Assembly: GCA_020634855.1 (NCBI GenBank)
Contig: JACKAU010000003.1
Span: 186,001 to 250,000 of the forward strand
Source: Anaerolineales bacterium
GTDB taxonomy: Bacteria; Chloroflexota; Anaerolineae; 4572-78; J111
Reading direction: 5' to 3'
DNA length: 64,000 nucleotides
Of the stretch, positions 43,615-51,882 are shown piece after piece; the stretch's first letter is position 1, and each line of letters begins with the position of its first letter. A program made the translations under genes and the position numbers. A model generated the notes under the pieces. The model worked only from the letters and a program-made list of their open reading frames with translations, was not told where the DNA came from and searched no databases.

Positions 43615-44289
43615 ATGAGTATTCAAACCGAGTCAGTTAAATCGACCTCAAAAGTAAAAAGGTCATTTTCAATAGAACGAGCCCTGGAAGGATTTCTCTG
43701 GAATTTCCGTTACATTATCATTCTGGCCATTTTTGGGCTGCTCCTCGGCTCGGTGGTGGTGTTCGTCATGGGTTTGTTTGAGGTTTTTAGCGTTGTAGGC
43801 AAGTTTGTCAGTCACTGGTTTAACTATGGCCCCGACTTTACTAAAGTTTACAAAGATGTTTTACTGGGTTTAATTGTTGCCGTTGATGATTTTTTATTAG
43901 GCATTGTCTTAATTATCTTCGGGCTTGGCACTTACGACCTATTTATTTCCCATATCAACCCTGCCGAGCAGCAGGATGATGTTCGCCCCGACTGGTTAGT
44001 CTTTTCTTCATTAGATGAGTTGAAAGGGGTGCTGGGCAAAGTTGTGCTGATGATCATGATCATCACGTTTCTCAAGCACGTGGTGGGCATTAATGAGATT
44101 GTGGAAAAGATCAATCTGCTGTATGTGGCCATCTCTATTGCGCTCATCGCCTTGGCCCTCAAATGGTCACACGATGACCACAATGGCGCCGGACACGACA
44201 TCGATCGCTCAACCATGGCTGATCGCCTCAAGCAGCGACACCAGCAACTCCACGCCGATACCAACTCCGACTCGCATGGTTCGCATTAA
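43615..44289 (+). CDS. UPF0114 (YqhA-like) membrane protein
   Basis: A 224-residue protein with four hydrophobic segments (about 34-58, 80-108, 140-158, 164-182) in the UPF0114/YqhA pattern: ALEGFLWNFRYIIILAIFGLLL, a FxDxFxLGIVLIIFGLGTYDLFIS segment and VFSSLDELKGVLGKVVLMIMI. The ATG at 43615 with CGGAGA upstream is preferred. The His/Asp-rich C-terminal tail is unusual. It overlaps the K+ channel gene by 14 nt, so the two are translationally coupled; this supports a role in membrane ion handling. Confidence 0.85.
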   Translation: MSIQTESVKSTSKVKRSFSIERALEGFLWNFRYIIILAIFGLLLGSVVVFVMGLFEVFSVVGKFVSHWFNYGPDFTKVYKDVLLGLIVAVDDFLLGIVLIIFGLGTYDLFISHINPAEQQDDVRPDWLVFSSLDELKGVLGKVVLMIMIITFLKHVVGINEIVEKINLLYVAISIALIALALKWSHDDHNGAGHDIDRSTMADRLKQRHQQLHADTNSDSHGSH

Positions 44290-45304
44290 ATCGCAATTTT
44301 GGGAAGTCTGGGCGTTTGTCGAACGTGAAAACCTTCACCGAATTTTAGTCATCATTATCCTGTTAGTCTTGGGCAGCTCGATTGGCCTGGTTCTGGTTGA
44401 GCCGGGCGTCGGTCTGCTCGATGCCATGTGGTGGAGCATTGTGACCCTGACGACCGTCGGTTATGGCGATATCTACCCCCAAACCATCGGCGGGCGATTC
44501 ATTGCCCTCGTCATCATGTTCGGCGGGATTGGCGTTCTGGCCGCATTCAGCGCCACGATGGCCAGTATTTTGGTTGATCGCAAGCTAAAAGAGGATCGGG
44601 GTATGAATACCTTTAAGTTGAAGGGCCATATTATTTTATGTGAATGGAATTACAAAGCCCGCAACGTCGTCGAGGAATTAAGGGCCGATCCGCAAACAGC
44701 AACCACGCCGGTGGTCTTGATTGCCAACATCGAGCAAAAACCGCTCAAAGATGAAAACCTATTTTTTATCCAGGGCAATGTTAACGACGAGACCTTAGAG
44801 CGAGCCAATTTGGCCCAGGCCGATACCGTGGTCATTTTAGGCGACGAAAAAATAGACGCCTCTACCCGCGACGCCAAAGTAATCTTAACCACGCTGACCA
44901 TCGAAAGCCTCAACCCCAAAGCCTACACCATTGCCGAGTTAATTGACCGCGAAAACATTCGCCACTGTAAGCGGGCCAATGTCGATGAGGTGGTTGTCGC
45001 CAGCGAATTGGGCAGCAGTTTGATCGCCCAAACCACGCTCGATCACGGCTTGGCCAGCATCATTTCAGAAATTCTCAGAACCAACGACGGCTCAGAACTT
45101 TACCGGGTGCCTGTTCCCCCATCCTTGATCGGAAAAACGTTCAAAGAAGCGTTTATCACGATTAAAGAGAATCATAACGGCATCGTGCTGGCTGTCTACA
45201 AAGACAGTCAAAAACGGGCTATCGTCAATCCCTCGATGGATTACGTTTTTGAGACCACCGACCATTTGATCATCGTCACCCCGGAACGGCCGCATCTGAG
45301 TTAG
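44276..45304 (+). CDS. Two-helix potassium channel with RCK (TrkA-N/TrkA-C) domains
   Basis: A 342-residue protein. Two helices (about 23-41 and 70-100) frame a pore loop with the selectivity filter TTVGYGD (59-65). From about 115 a TrkA-N/RCK domain follows (KGHIILCEWNYKARNVVEEL), with an altered dinucleotide motif, and a TrkA-C domain lies at about 260-340 (VPVPPSLIGKTFKEAFITI). The architecture is that of MthK-type ligand-gated K+ channels. It lies between the UPF0114 gene and the Cache/channel-like gene, and may be co-transcribed with both. Confidence 0.91.
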   Translation: MVRIKSQFWEVWAFVERENLHRILVIIILLVLGSSIGLVLVEPGVGLLDAMWWSIVTLTTVGYGDIYPQTIGGRFIALVIMFGGIGVLAAFSATMASILVDRKLKEDRGMNTFKLKGHIILCEWNYKARNVVEELRADPQTATTPVVLIANIEQKPLKDENLFFIQGNVNDETLERANLAQADTVVILGDEKIDASTRDAKVILTTLTIESLNPKAYTIAELIDRENIRHCKRANVDEVVVASELGSSLIAQTTLDHGLASIISEILRTNDGSELYRVPVPPSLIGKTFKEAFITIKENHNGIVLAVYKDSQKRAIVNPSMDYVFETTDHLIIVTPERPHLS

Positions 45305-45364
45305 CCCGACCACCATTCAAAAAATCCAAGCACACCCACGTCACCCAGCAACGGACGGCGCCTC

Positions 45365-48166
45365 ATGTTTAATCCGCTCATCCTCAATAACCCGATCAGC
45401 CGTTGGTTGATCGCTATCAGCCTCTTTATTTTGACCTTCATCGCCGGCAAGGTCGTCTATTGGGTGTTGAGCCGGTGGGTCAAGCGACTGACCCAAAAAA
45501 CCGAGACCAAGCTCGATGATATCATCATCGACATGCTGGAAGAACCATTTGCCTTTGCGGTGGTGTTGGTCGGCGCCCGGTACAGCCTGGGTTGGCTGAC
45601 CCTGCCGGACTCGATTGCCGCCTGGCCGGATGACGCCTTCCAATTTTTGCTGGCGATCACCATCGCTTGGTTTGCGGTGCGGCTGTATGACGCGCTGCAA
45701 CAAAACTACCTGGTGCCGCTGACCCAAGGGGCGCAATCTGATTTCTACACCCAGTTTGTCCCGGTTCTCGATACCGGCATCAGATTAGGCGGCTGGGTCG
45801 CCGGGGTTGCGGTGGGGTTTCATCGGGCCAACTATAATATTGAAGCCATTGCGGTAACGCTGGTCATTGGCAGCGTTGTTGTGTTTCTGGTGGCTCGTCG
45901 AGCCTTGATCGAGGCGGTGCAGAGTACCAAATCGTTCATCACCGAACTCGTTGCCGTCCAATCTGAAAAGACGATTCACAAACAGGTCTACAACGCCATT
46001 CTCTTTCTTTGTTTCATCAGTTTGCTCGTAACCCTATTCCTAAGCTACCGTTTCTACCAAGACCAAACCCAGCGAGAGGATTTCGCGCTGGAGGAAGCCG
46101 AGCAAGATGCCCAAGCCGTGGTCGATTACATCGACGACGAACTGGCCGAATTGCAATCCCTGGTAGACCATATGGCCAATGATCTAACCAGCGGTGCTTT
46201 ACCCTATGATCAACTGGCCAACCGGCTGCGAGCCGAAGCCAACGCCCATCCGCACATCTACGGCGTCGGCGCTGCGTTTAAGCCCTATACCTACAAGCCC
46301 GATGTCGAATTATATTCGCCTTATTTCACCCGGAATGAAGAAGGGGGGTTTGAGCGACGACAGGTTGAAGATTCTTACGATTATACGAATCCCACCGACC
46401 CCAACGCCGCTTGGTATACCGGCACTATGGCTGAAGGCAACCGCTGGCTCGATCCCTTCTTTGCTCCGGTGCCGCAGGCCTGGCTGGCGCCGTACCACGC
46501 CGTTTTTTATCAGGATGGTCAGCCGGCCGGTCTGATAGCCGGCATTCATTCGCTGGATTCCTTGGCCGACCTGATTCGCCAGCTTGACCTGGGGGAAGAA
46601 GGCTATAGTTTTATCCTGGCCCAAGACGGCACGTTTATCGCTCATCCGGAACCGAGTTTTTTGGGGACGAACGTCTATGAACAAGCCGCAAAATTTGACG
46701 ACACCAGCCTCATTCGAGACGCCGAACGCGCTCTAGCCGGCGAGACTTTTCGCCGGGAAGGACAAGACCTTATCACCGGGCAGGATGCCTGGCTGTTTTA
46801 CCAGTCCGTGCCATCGGCCGGTTGGGTGATCGGTGTGGTGATGGATAAGCAGATTCACCTGTCCGCCCCGAATACGGTTAAGCGCAGTCTGACCCGGATC
46901 ATCCTCAGTCTCATCGCTTTTTTGTTGTTTTTGTCCGCTCTGCTGTTCCACGCCGACCGGGGCAAGGTCTTTCGGCTTTGGGGCGTTTCCATTACCACCG
47001 CCATTTTGTTTACGGTGGCTATCACCTTGATTTGTTATTTGGAAGTGACTTATCCTCCCCGCGAGAACGACCAGGTAATTTTGGTCAACAAATCCAGTCT
47101 GAACGATGAGTTGGATCAGGTCGATCAGCGCTTTGAACGCGAGGGCCTCCCCCCACCGATCCGCATTCCAACGGGGATCATGATTGAAACCGTCACCTTT
47201 GGCAGCACCACCGAAAATATGGTGACCGGTTACATTTGGCAAAAATACCCGCTCGATCTGCCCGATACCATCGACCGGGAAATTATTTTGCCCGACGTCC
47301 CCGATCCCGAAGGGCTGGCGGTAGAGGAAATGTACCGCTTCGAGCAGGGCGATGTCGAAGTCATCGGCTGGACGTTCCGCGCCAACCTGAAACAACAGCC
47401 AAAAGTGTCTAAATACCCCTTTGATGAGGCCAAAATCCAGATCCAACTCTGGCCCAAATCATTGAACAAAAATATCGTGCTGGTACCTGACCTTAATGAA
47501 TATCAATTCACCAATCCTACCCAAACCCCCGGCTTGGTCGAAGGGCTGGTGCTGGAAGATTGGGCGGTGGAGCGCTCCTTTTTCGGCTACCGCCAGGATA
47601 AATACAACGCCACATTTGGCAGCAGCCAGGTCATCAAAAAGTTCAATATTCCCGACCTCTACTATAATATCGTTATCCGTCGGAATATTCTGTCCCCGAT
47701 AGTGGCCTATGCCATCACCTTATCAGTGGTTATCGCCTTGATGTTTGCCGTTATGGTTATCCACGCCGAAAGCTCGTTCAATGTCCTGTCCTATGCCGCC
47801 GCTCTCTTTTTTGTCGTCGCCGTCACTCACGTCGGCCTGCGCAGCGAACTCAACACCCATAATGTGGTCTATTTAGAGCATGGGTTCATTATCATGTACC
47901 TGGTGCTGCTGTCGGTTTCGATCAACTCGATGCTCTTTTACTCCAACATCAACATCCCACTCATTCAATACAAGAACAACCTGATTCCCAAGCTGCTCTA
48001 CTGGCCGGCCCTGCAAGGCATCATGTTAGCCATCACCCTCGGCGTCTTTTACCCGCCCGCCGACCCGGCTGAGGCCATCGATGCCCTTCAACACGGCCAC
48101 GACTCAGACGTCGCTCCGATTGCCGTCGCCCCGCCTCCGGATTATGGAACAACAGCAGAGCGGTAA
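45365..48166 (+). CDS. MscS-like bundle, Cache domain and pentameric ligand-gated-channel-like region in one protein
   Basis: A 933-residue protein. Residues about 10-180 are four to five membrane helices with an MscS-like linker (KTETKLDDIIIDMLEEPF). A helix at about 206-228 leads to an extracytoplasmic dCache-like sensor (about 235-500; GYSFILAQDGTFIAHPE, GWVIGVVMD). Two helices (511-529, 541-560) return outside to a beta-rich domain (598-765) with the Pro-loop motif YPFD (684-687), then four helices (776-799, 804-824, 836-858, 876-895). By eye this last part lines up with GLIC: YPFD, NIVLxxDL, IRRN before M1 and the YLEHGFIIMYL M3. It lacks the M1 Pro. Function is inferred as sensory ion channel or relative. 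Confidence 0.72.
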   Translation: MFNPLILNNPISRWLIAISLFILTFIAGKVVYWVLSRWVKRLTQKTETKLDDIIIDMLEEPFAFAVVLVGARYSLGWLTLPDSIAAWPDDAFQFLLAITIAWFAVRLYDALQQNYLVPLTQGAQSDFYTQFVPVLDTGIRLGGWVAGVAVGFHRANYNIEAIAVTLVIGSVVVFLVARRALIEAVQSTKSFITELVAVQSEKTIHKQVYNAILFLCFISLLVTLFLSYRFYQDQTQREDFALEEAEQDAQAVVDYIDDELAELQSLVDHMANDLTSGALPYDQLANRLRAEANAHPHIYGVGAAFKPYTYKPDVELYSPYFTRNEEGGFERRQVEDSYDYTNPTDPNAAWYTGTMAEGNRWLDPFFAPVPQAWLAPYHAVFYQDGQPAGLIAGIHSLDSLADLIRQLDLGEEGYSFILAQDGTFIAHPEPSFLGTNVYEQAAKFDDTSLIRDAERALAGETFRREGQDLITGQDAWLFYQSVPSAGWVIGVVMDKQIHLSAPNTVKRSLTRIILSLIAFLLFLSALLFHADRGKVFRLWGVSITTAILFTVAITLICYLEVTYPPRENDQVILVNKSSLNDELDQVDQRFEREGLPPPIRIPTGIMIETVTFGSTTENMVTGYIWQKYPLDLPDTIDREIILPDVPDPEGLAVEEMYRFEQGDVEVIGWTFRANLKQQPKVSKYPFDEAKIQIQLWPKSLNKNIVLVPDLNEYQFTNPTQTPGLVEGLVLEDWAVERSFFGYRQDKYNATFGSSQVIKKFNIPDLYYNIVIRRNILSPIVAYAITLSVVIALMFAVMVIHAESSFNVLSYAAALFFVVAVTHVGLRSELNTHNVVYLEHGFIIMYLVLLSVSINSMLFYSNINIPLIQYKNNLIPKLLYWPALQGIMLAITLGVFYPPADPAEAIDALQHGHDSDVAPIAVAPPPDYGTTAER

Positions 48167-48334
48167 AAGTAAACAGTCTGAATAGGGAACAACCATTTAA
48201 GGGACATCCCTACTGCGGACGGGAGTAAATGGTAATTGGTAACTAGAGATTGAATAACTCATTACCGAACGCCAAGGCAGACGTCATTCAAGTAATTTCC
48301 AAAGCTAATTTATAAACTCCCCATAAAAATATCA

Positions 48335-48399
48335 GACAGGATTTACAAGATTAACAGGATAAAATGTTTAATAATCTTATAAATCCTGTTAATCTTGTC
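48335..48399. repeat. Word-built hairpin (ACAGGATT/ACAAGATT words)
   Basis: ACAAGATTAACAGGAT (48345-48360) pairs perfectly with ATCCTGTTAATCTTGT (48383-48398), 16 bp, and GACAGGATTTAC outside it pairs less well. Elements made from ACAGGATTNACA words are common in unrelated genomes. AAAAAATATT follows on the plus strand. Confidence 0.8.
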
Positions 48400-48450
48400 G
48401 AAAAAATATTACAGCTTAGAATTGAAAACCACTTAATCGACGAGCCTAAG

Positions 48451-48664
48451 TCAATCCTCGGCAAAGACGGCAGCCATATATTTGGCCAAGCCCAGACACA
48501 CCAAGCCGATCAGCAGCAAGACCGGCCAGACGCGCCCCGCCGCCGCCAAACTAGTGACCACGGCGACCAAACCCACCCCACCCCCAACAAAACCACCGAA
48601 ATCAGCAGATCGAGGCACACACATTTCCCCACAAATCCAACCACCGTTTGACCCGTTCGATCAT
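48451..48664 (-). pseudogene. Small two-helix membrane protein gene broken by a frameshift
   Basis: An ATG at 48664 (MIERVKRWLDLWGNVCA) has AAGGAA 4-5 nt upstream and stops after 20 codons. One base out of frame, the sequence continues FGGFVGGGVGLVAVVTSLAA then GRVWPVLLLIGLVCLGLAKY and ends at 48451. The span is 71 codons plus 1 nt, so one inserted base near 48610 would explain it. The rejoined protein (about 70 residues) would have a basic amphipathic N terminus and two membrane helices. Product unknown. It may be a real pseudogene, an assembly error or chance. Confidence 0.42.
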
Positions 48665-48892
48665 ATTTTTCCTTCATTTTGTACTCCCCTAACCCAAACA
48701 AACCGGCTTTGTCGCTCAAGAATAACTAAACCCCCAAAAAACTGATCGCTGAGGGCTGATAGCTTTTAAATACGATACTACTGATATCTTAAGCAATTAT
48801 AAAACCATAGCGTAGAATTAAGAAATACCACTTACCCCCTACTCCCTACTCCTTACTCCATAACCCGGACAAGCCGGAACCAAACAGGATTT

Positions 48893-48972
48893 AACGCTAA
48901 AGACGCAAGAGACGCTAAAGGATATATAAAAAGCGTTTGCGACTTTAGCGCCATTTGCGTCTCTTGCGTTTA
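48893..48972. repeat. Word-built hairpin (ACGCAAGAGACGC words)
   Basis: ACGCAAGAGACGC (48903-48915) pairs perfectly with GCGTCTCTTGCGT (48957-48969), and GCTAAAG (48914-48920) with CTTTAGC (48943-48949). It is the 'ACGCNAAAGACGC' type of word hairpin. Confidence 0.78.
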
Positions 48973-49041
48973 GATTCCCGGCCCCACTTCTTGCTTTTTT
49001 GATCAGAAGTGGCTGGGTTAAACCCTATCCCTCACAACCGT

Positions 49042-49069
49042 TTTACGTTAAGTCGAACTGTGATATACT
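49042..49069 (+). promoter_or_regulatory. Extended -10 promoter at the left of the accessory island
   Basis: TTTACG (49042-49047), 16 nt, TATACT (49064-49069) with TG one base upstream (TGATATACT). About 35 bases around it match a second promoter at 52119-52146. No gene starts within 500 bp; a transcript from about 49076 would run through the dyad array to a terminator at 49371. Confidence 0.55.
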
Positions 49070-49242
49070 AGAGAAAACCTCATCTTTTTTCGACTTCAAC
49101 GCTCATTAAATCAGCTCAGCCCACCATCGAGTCTTAGCCTTTATCCAATTTTTGATGGAAAATAAGTCATCCGTTTGGGCCAGGCTAGCCGTCTCCTGCC
49201 CGCCTTCTTAAGCCTATTTGATGGGGCTAAATGTAGAACAAA

Positions 49243-49324
49243 TTTTCCTCTAGAGGAAAAATATTTTTCCACCGTGGCAAAATATTTTTCTACCGTGGCA
49301 AAATTATTTTGCTCAAGAGCAAAA
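49243..49324. repeat. Array of four 18-nt dyads phased at 21-22 bp
   Basis: Units at 49243, 49265, 49286 and 49307, each TTTT, a 10-nt dyad core, AAAA: cores CCTCTAGAGG, CCACCGTGGC, CTACCGTGGC and GCTCAAGAGC. Two cores are near-identical, while the first and last differ in sequence but keep the symmetry. Spacing of about two helical turns puts all dyads on one face. On both strands the 21-nt period makes an accidental seven-residue repeat if translated. Confidence 0.85.
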
Positions 49325-49349
49325 ATCTTTTCCATAGGGAGGGGAAATT

Positions 49350-49371
49350 GGCTTGAAAAACAAGCCCTTTT
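49350..49371 (+). terminator. Rho-independent terminator after the dyad array
   Basis: GGCTTG (49350-49355), AAAAA, CAAGCC (49361-49366), then CTTTTT. It is the likely end of a roughly 300-nt untranslated transcript from the promoter at 49042-49069. Confidence 0.65.
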
Positions 49372-49642
49372 TGGAGGGTCAAATGGACTGGGCCTTCGGT
49401 CAGCAAATCTTTCGCTGCGATGCGAAAAAATAACAGTTTTAACCGTAAGTTTGCTGGTGTGGTTGGTAGGACTATTGAAAAAGTTTAAGGCTTGAGTGAT
49501 AATAGACTTATAGAAATGTTGGAAGAATTAGATTTGAGATCTAATCCATTAGATGGAAAAAGATAGCGAAATATTTACAGGAAAATTGCCGCTAAACATT
49601 GTTATGTGCATTAACACAATATAAGGCGCAATCATAGAATTA

Positions 49643-51538
49643 ATGATTACCATTGAATTATCTTCTTCTCTAGAAAAACAAAGAAAAAAAACGAAGGCTA
49701 TTAACCTGGATACTCTGGAATGGGATGGGTTCACTAAACTTATCTTTTCGATAGTCCATACCATCACTGGTGGGTATATCCTCGATGATTTAGAAGAATT
49801 AGAAAAGGTTGCGAATAGTATACGAGAGCATTATCAGAACGAAATAGTCCTCTCAGAAAAATCAAATAATTTTGATGAGATTAAGCATGTTATTCAGTTA
49901 AGTTACAGTTATATTCGAGAGTTTGAGTTAAAGGACTATGGTCGTATTTATTCATCATTTGATCCAACATTATTACAAATAATGGAACGACCAATTCTGG
50001 AACTAGCAATCGCCAGTTATTGGAAGTTAGATATAGATGAAGCACGTCAATTTGTACAAGAAGTTTGTCATTTGTATGATAGCTCGCTGAATAATTTTGG
50101 AGATATTTTTGTTGGTTTATCTGGCATAGAAGCCGTACGTACTCTTGTTTTGCACAATTTTAAAAGTGTATGGTTTTCCAAAATCAGACGAACTGATATT
50201 TTTCTTAGCGGAAGGAACAAACTTAGACCGAGTATATCATTTGCCGCTAAACTAAGCCCTTATCTTGAGAGTTATCAACGAAGCAAAATAAAAAAACAAT
50301 TAAAAGTTTATGAAATCACCCCAGCCAAGGTCATTACAATTCTTGCTTACCCAGAGATAATTTCAATTTCTTTAGAATTATATACCGGAATTGAAGAAAC
50401 AGAGAGCTTTATAGAAACGATTAATCAATTATTAGTAACCAAGGTGACACCTGTCGAGGTACTTAAGGCTATAGATGATTTAATAGAAGTCAATCCCAGT
50501 TATTTCCCTACACCAGGGTTGGAAAAAAAACATTATGACTATGGACATCTTTTCCCTAACTATAAACTAAACCCAAAAAACATTGCCCGAATTATTTCTA
50601 ACCCTGAACTTCTTCCTATGGCAAAACAGTTAGTTGAAGAGATTTCTGGTGAAACATCTCAAAAGAATAGAAAAATACTCGACGACCCTCTGAGTGTAAT
50701 TGAGCAAGACCAAGTTATTGATCAACTGAGTCAATCTATCATAGACTTTGATCACTCCAAATTTGAAAAGATCAAACAATTTAATCACCAATGCTGGAAC
50801 GAGATAGTAAGTGAAGAACGTCGCTATCAGGTTCCCTCAAAAGGTCGAGCAGTCATTATAACCTCAGATTTTTTGTTTGAGCTTTTGTATCTAAAATCAG
50901 TTCGATTTGTTCAGGAAAAAGTTAACTCCCCTGGTGTCTTTGCCAAATTAGAATTTCTATTTGATGAGAAATATATAATACAGGAGGTAAAGATTAATTC
51001 ATCGGGTGTAATTACAGGTTTTCACTCCAAGGTCACCCAAATTGGAATTGAAGAAATTATTGATGCAATCGTTTTATCATATTATCGAGATCTAGTTTTG
51101 CCTGGTAGTGTATATGAGGCCGGATTAAGTAATGGCAAACAGCGACAAGCAAAAGCAAAGAAAGAACCATCTCCCAGAGTGTTGCCTCGCTCTCAAAGTA
51201 AGACAACAAAGCCATCCGACTCCCAGCAGCGTTTACAAGAAGATTGTGATTTTCTAGAATGGCATCAAGTACAAGAACGAACCCAGCATTATGTTACCGG
51301 ATTTAGACGCTGGGTAAGGGAAGGATTTATGGCATCATGGGATAAACGCAAGCAAGCCGATGAAGCGGGTGTAAAACTGCCTCCTGGGTACACCTGGGTC
51401 AATGAATTTACGAGGGGAAGCAAAATTAGTGATGAGGTCAAGTTGAGATTTGACAAAGACGGTAATTTAACCGAAGAAACCTTGTTTTCCCCACCTAGTC
51501 GGGCGACAGTTGATTTAAGACGTTTACTTTCAGCATAA
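49643..51538 (+). CDS. Large A+T-rich orphan protein of unknown function
   Basis: A 631-residue, mostly helical, charged protein without signal or membrane segments. No domain was recognised. Residues about 1-500 are a continuous helical part with many Ile/Leu/Glu/Lys, then a Lys/Ser/Pro-rich linker (about 503-535), then a distinct C-terminal segment (about 540-600: QHYVTGFRRWVREGFMAS, LPPGYTWVNEFTRGSK). Its base composition is clearly poorer in G+C than all neighbours, and repeats flank it on both sides, so it is probably acquired. It has no strong ribosome site before the ATG and ends at a two-way terminator region. Function is unknown; a mobile-element or defence role is possible. Confidence 0.78.
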   Translation: MITIELSSSLEKQRKKTKAINLDTLEWDGFTKLIFSIVHTITGGYILDDLEELEKVANSIREHYQNEIVLSEKSNNFDEIKHVIQLSYSYIREFELKDYGRIYSSFDPTLLQIMERPILELAIASYWKLDIDEARQFVQEVCHLYDSSLNNFGDIFVGLSGIEAVRTLVLHNFKSVWFSKIRRTDIFLSGRNKLRPSISFAAKLSPYLESYQRSKIKKQLKVYEITPAKVITILAYPEIISISLELYTGIEETESFIETINQLLVTKVTPVEVLKAIDDLIEVNPSYFPTPGLEKKHYDYGHLFPNYKLNPKNIARIISNPELLPMAKQLVEEISGETSQKNRKILDDPLSVIEQDQVIDQLSQSIIDFDHSKFEKIKQFNHQCWNEIVSEERRYQVPSKGRAVIITSDFLFELLYLKSVRFVQEKVNSPGVFAKLEFLFDEKYIIQEVKINSSGVITGFHSKVTQIGIEEIIDAIVLSYYRDLVLPGSVYEAGLSNGKQRQAKAKKEPSPRVLPRSQSKTTKPSDSQQRLQEDCDFLEWHQVQERTQHYVTGFRRWVREGFMASWDKRKQADEAGVKLPPGYTWVNEFTRGSKISDEVKLRFDKDGNLTEETLFSPPSRATVDLRRLLSA

Positions 51539-51691
51539 ATCATAATATACACATAACAAGCCGCGTGCTGCCGACTCATTAAGCTCGACTTTTGGCGCAA
51601 GGCTAGCTGGTAATTGAGGTTGACTTTGGGCGGCAGAAGCGGAGGGCGTTGGGCGGAGTGCGATGGGTTAGTCATAATACTGATGGCATAA

Positions 51692-51723
51692 AAAAAGCAG
51701 AGCCACAATCGGCTCTGCTTTTT
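51692..51723. terminator. Bidirectional rho-independent terminator
   Basis: AAAAAGCAGAGCC (51692-51704), ACAATC, GGCTCTGCTTTTT (51711-51723): a perfect 13-bp stem with A-run and T-run, so it can stop transcripts from either side. It is 153 bp after the orphan gene. Confidence 0.88.
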
Positions 51724-51882
51724 AGAAGACTTTTCATCGCCCATTCGCTGCGACTACGAGACGACGCTTTATAACGCTTGCGGGTTTGGCTGGCGACAGC
51801 GGCGTAAGTTCCCCTTGATGGCCGGCGGTATCTGCGGCAACCCCGCCGGATCATAGGGGGAGTAATATTGAGCTTCATTGAG

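Larger units (their letters stand above)
48167..49642. other. 1.5-kb intergenic region rich in repeats, with no intact gene
   Basis: Contains a one-armed TAATTGG word series (about 48228-48275), a long hairpin (48335-48399), a small frameshifted membrane gene on the minus strand (48451-48664), a half copy of the GGAGCGACAAAG family (GGCTTTGTCGCTC, 48705-48717), a one-armed CTACTCC series (about 48835-48860), another hairpin (48893-48972), a promoter (49042-49069), a phased dyad array (49243-49324) and a terminator (49350-49371). Another small palindrome TTTCGC/GCGAAA lies near 49408-49425. Base composition becomes A+T-rich to the right. Confidence 0.7.

Noticed and set aside
48364..48745. Plus-strand frames of 87-95 codons rich in Pro/Thr/Lys
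   Set aside because: They are antisense to the frameshifted small membrane gene and begin in hairpin DNA; residue make-up is unlike a folded protein.
49243..49324. CRISPR array
   Set aside because: Units are dyads separated by only 3-4 nt; there are no spacers.
49175..49495. 106-codon frame with seven-residue repeats (KYFSTVA type) and a mirror frame on the other strand
   Set aside because: The repeat is a by-product of the 21-nt dyad array read in either direction; the start would be TTG without a ribosome site and there is no family match.
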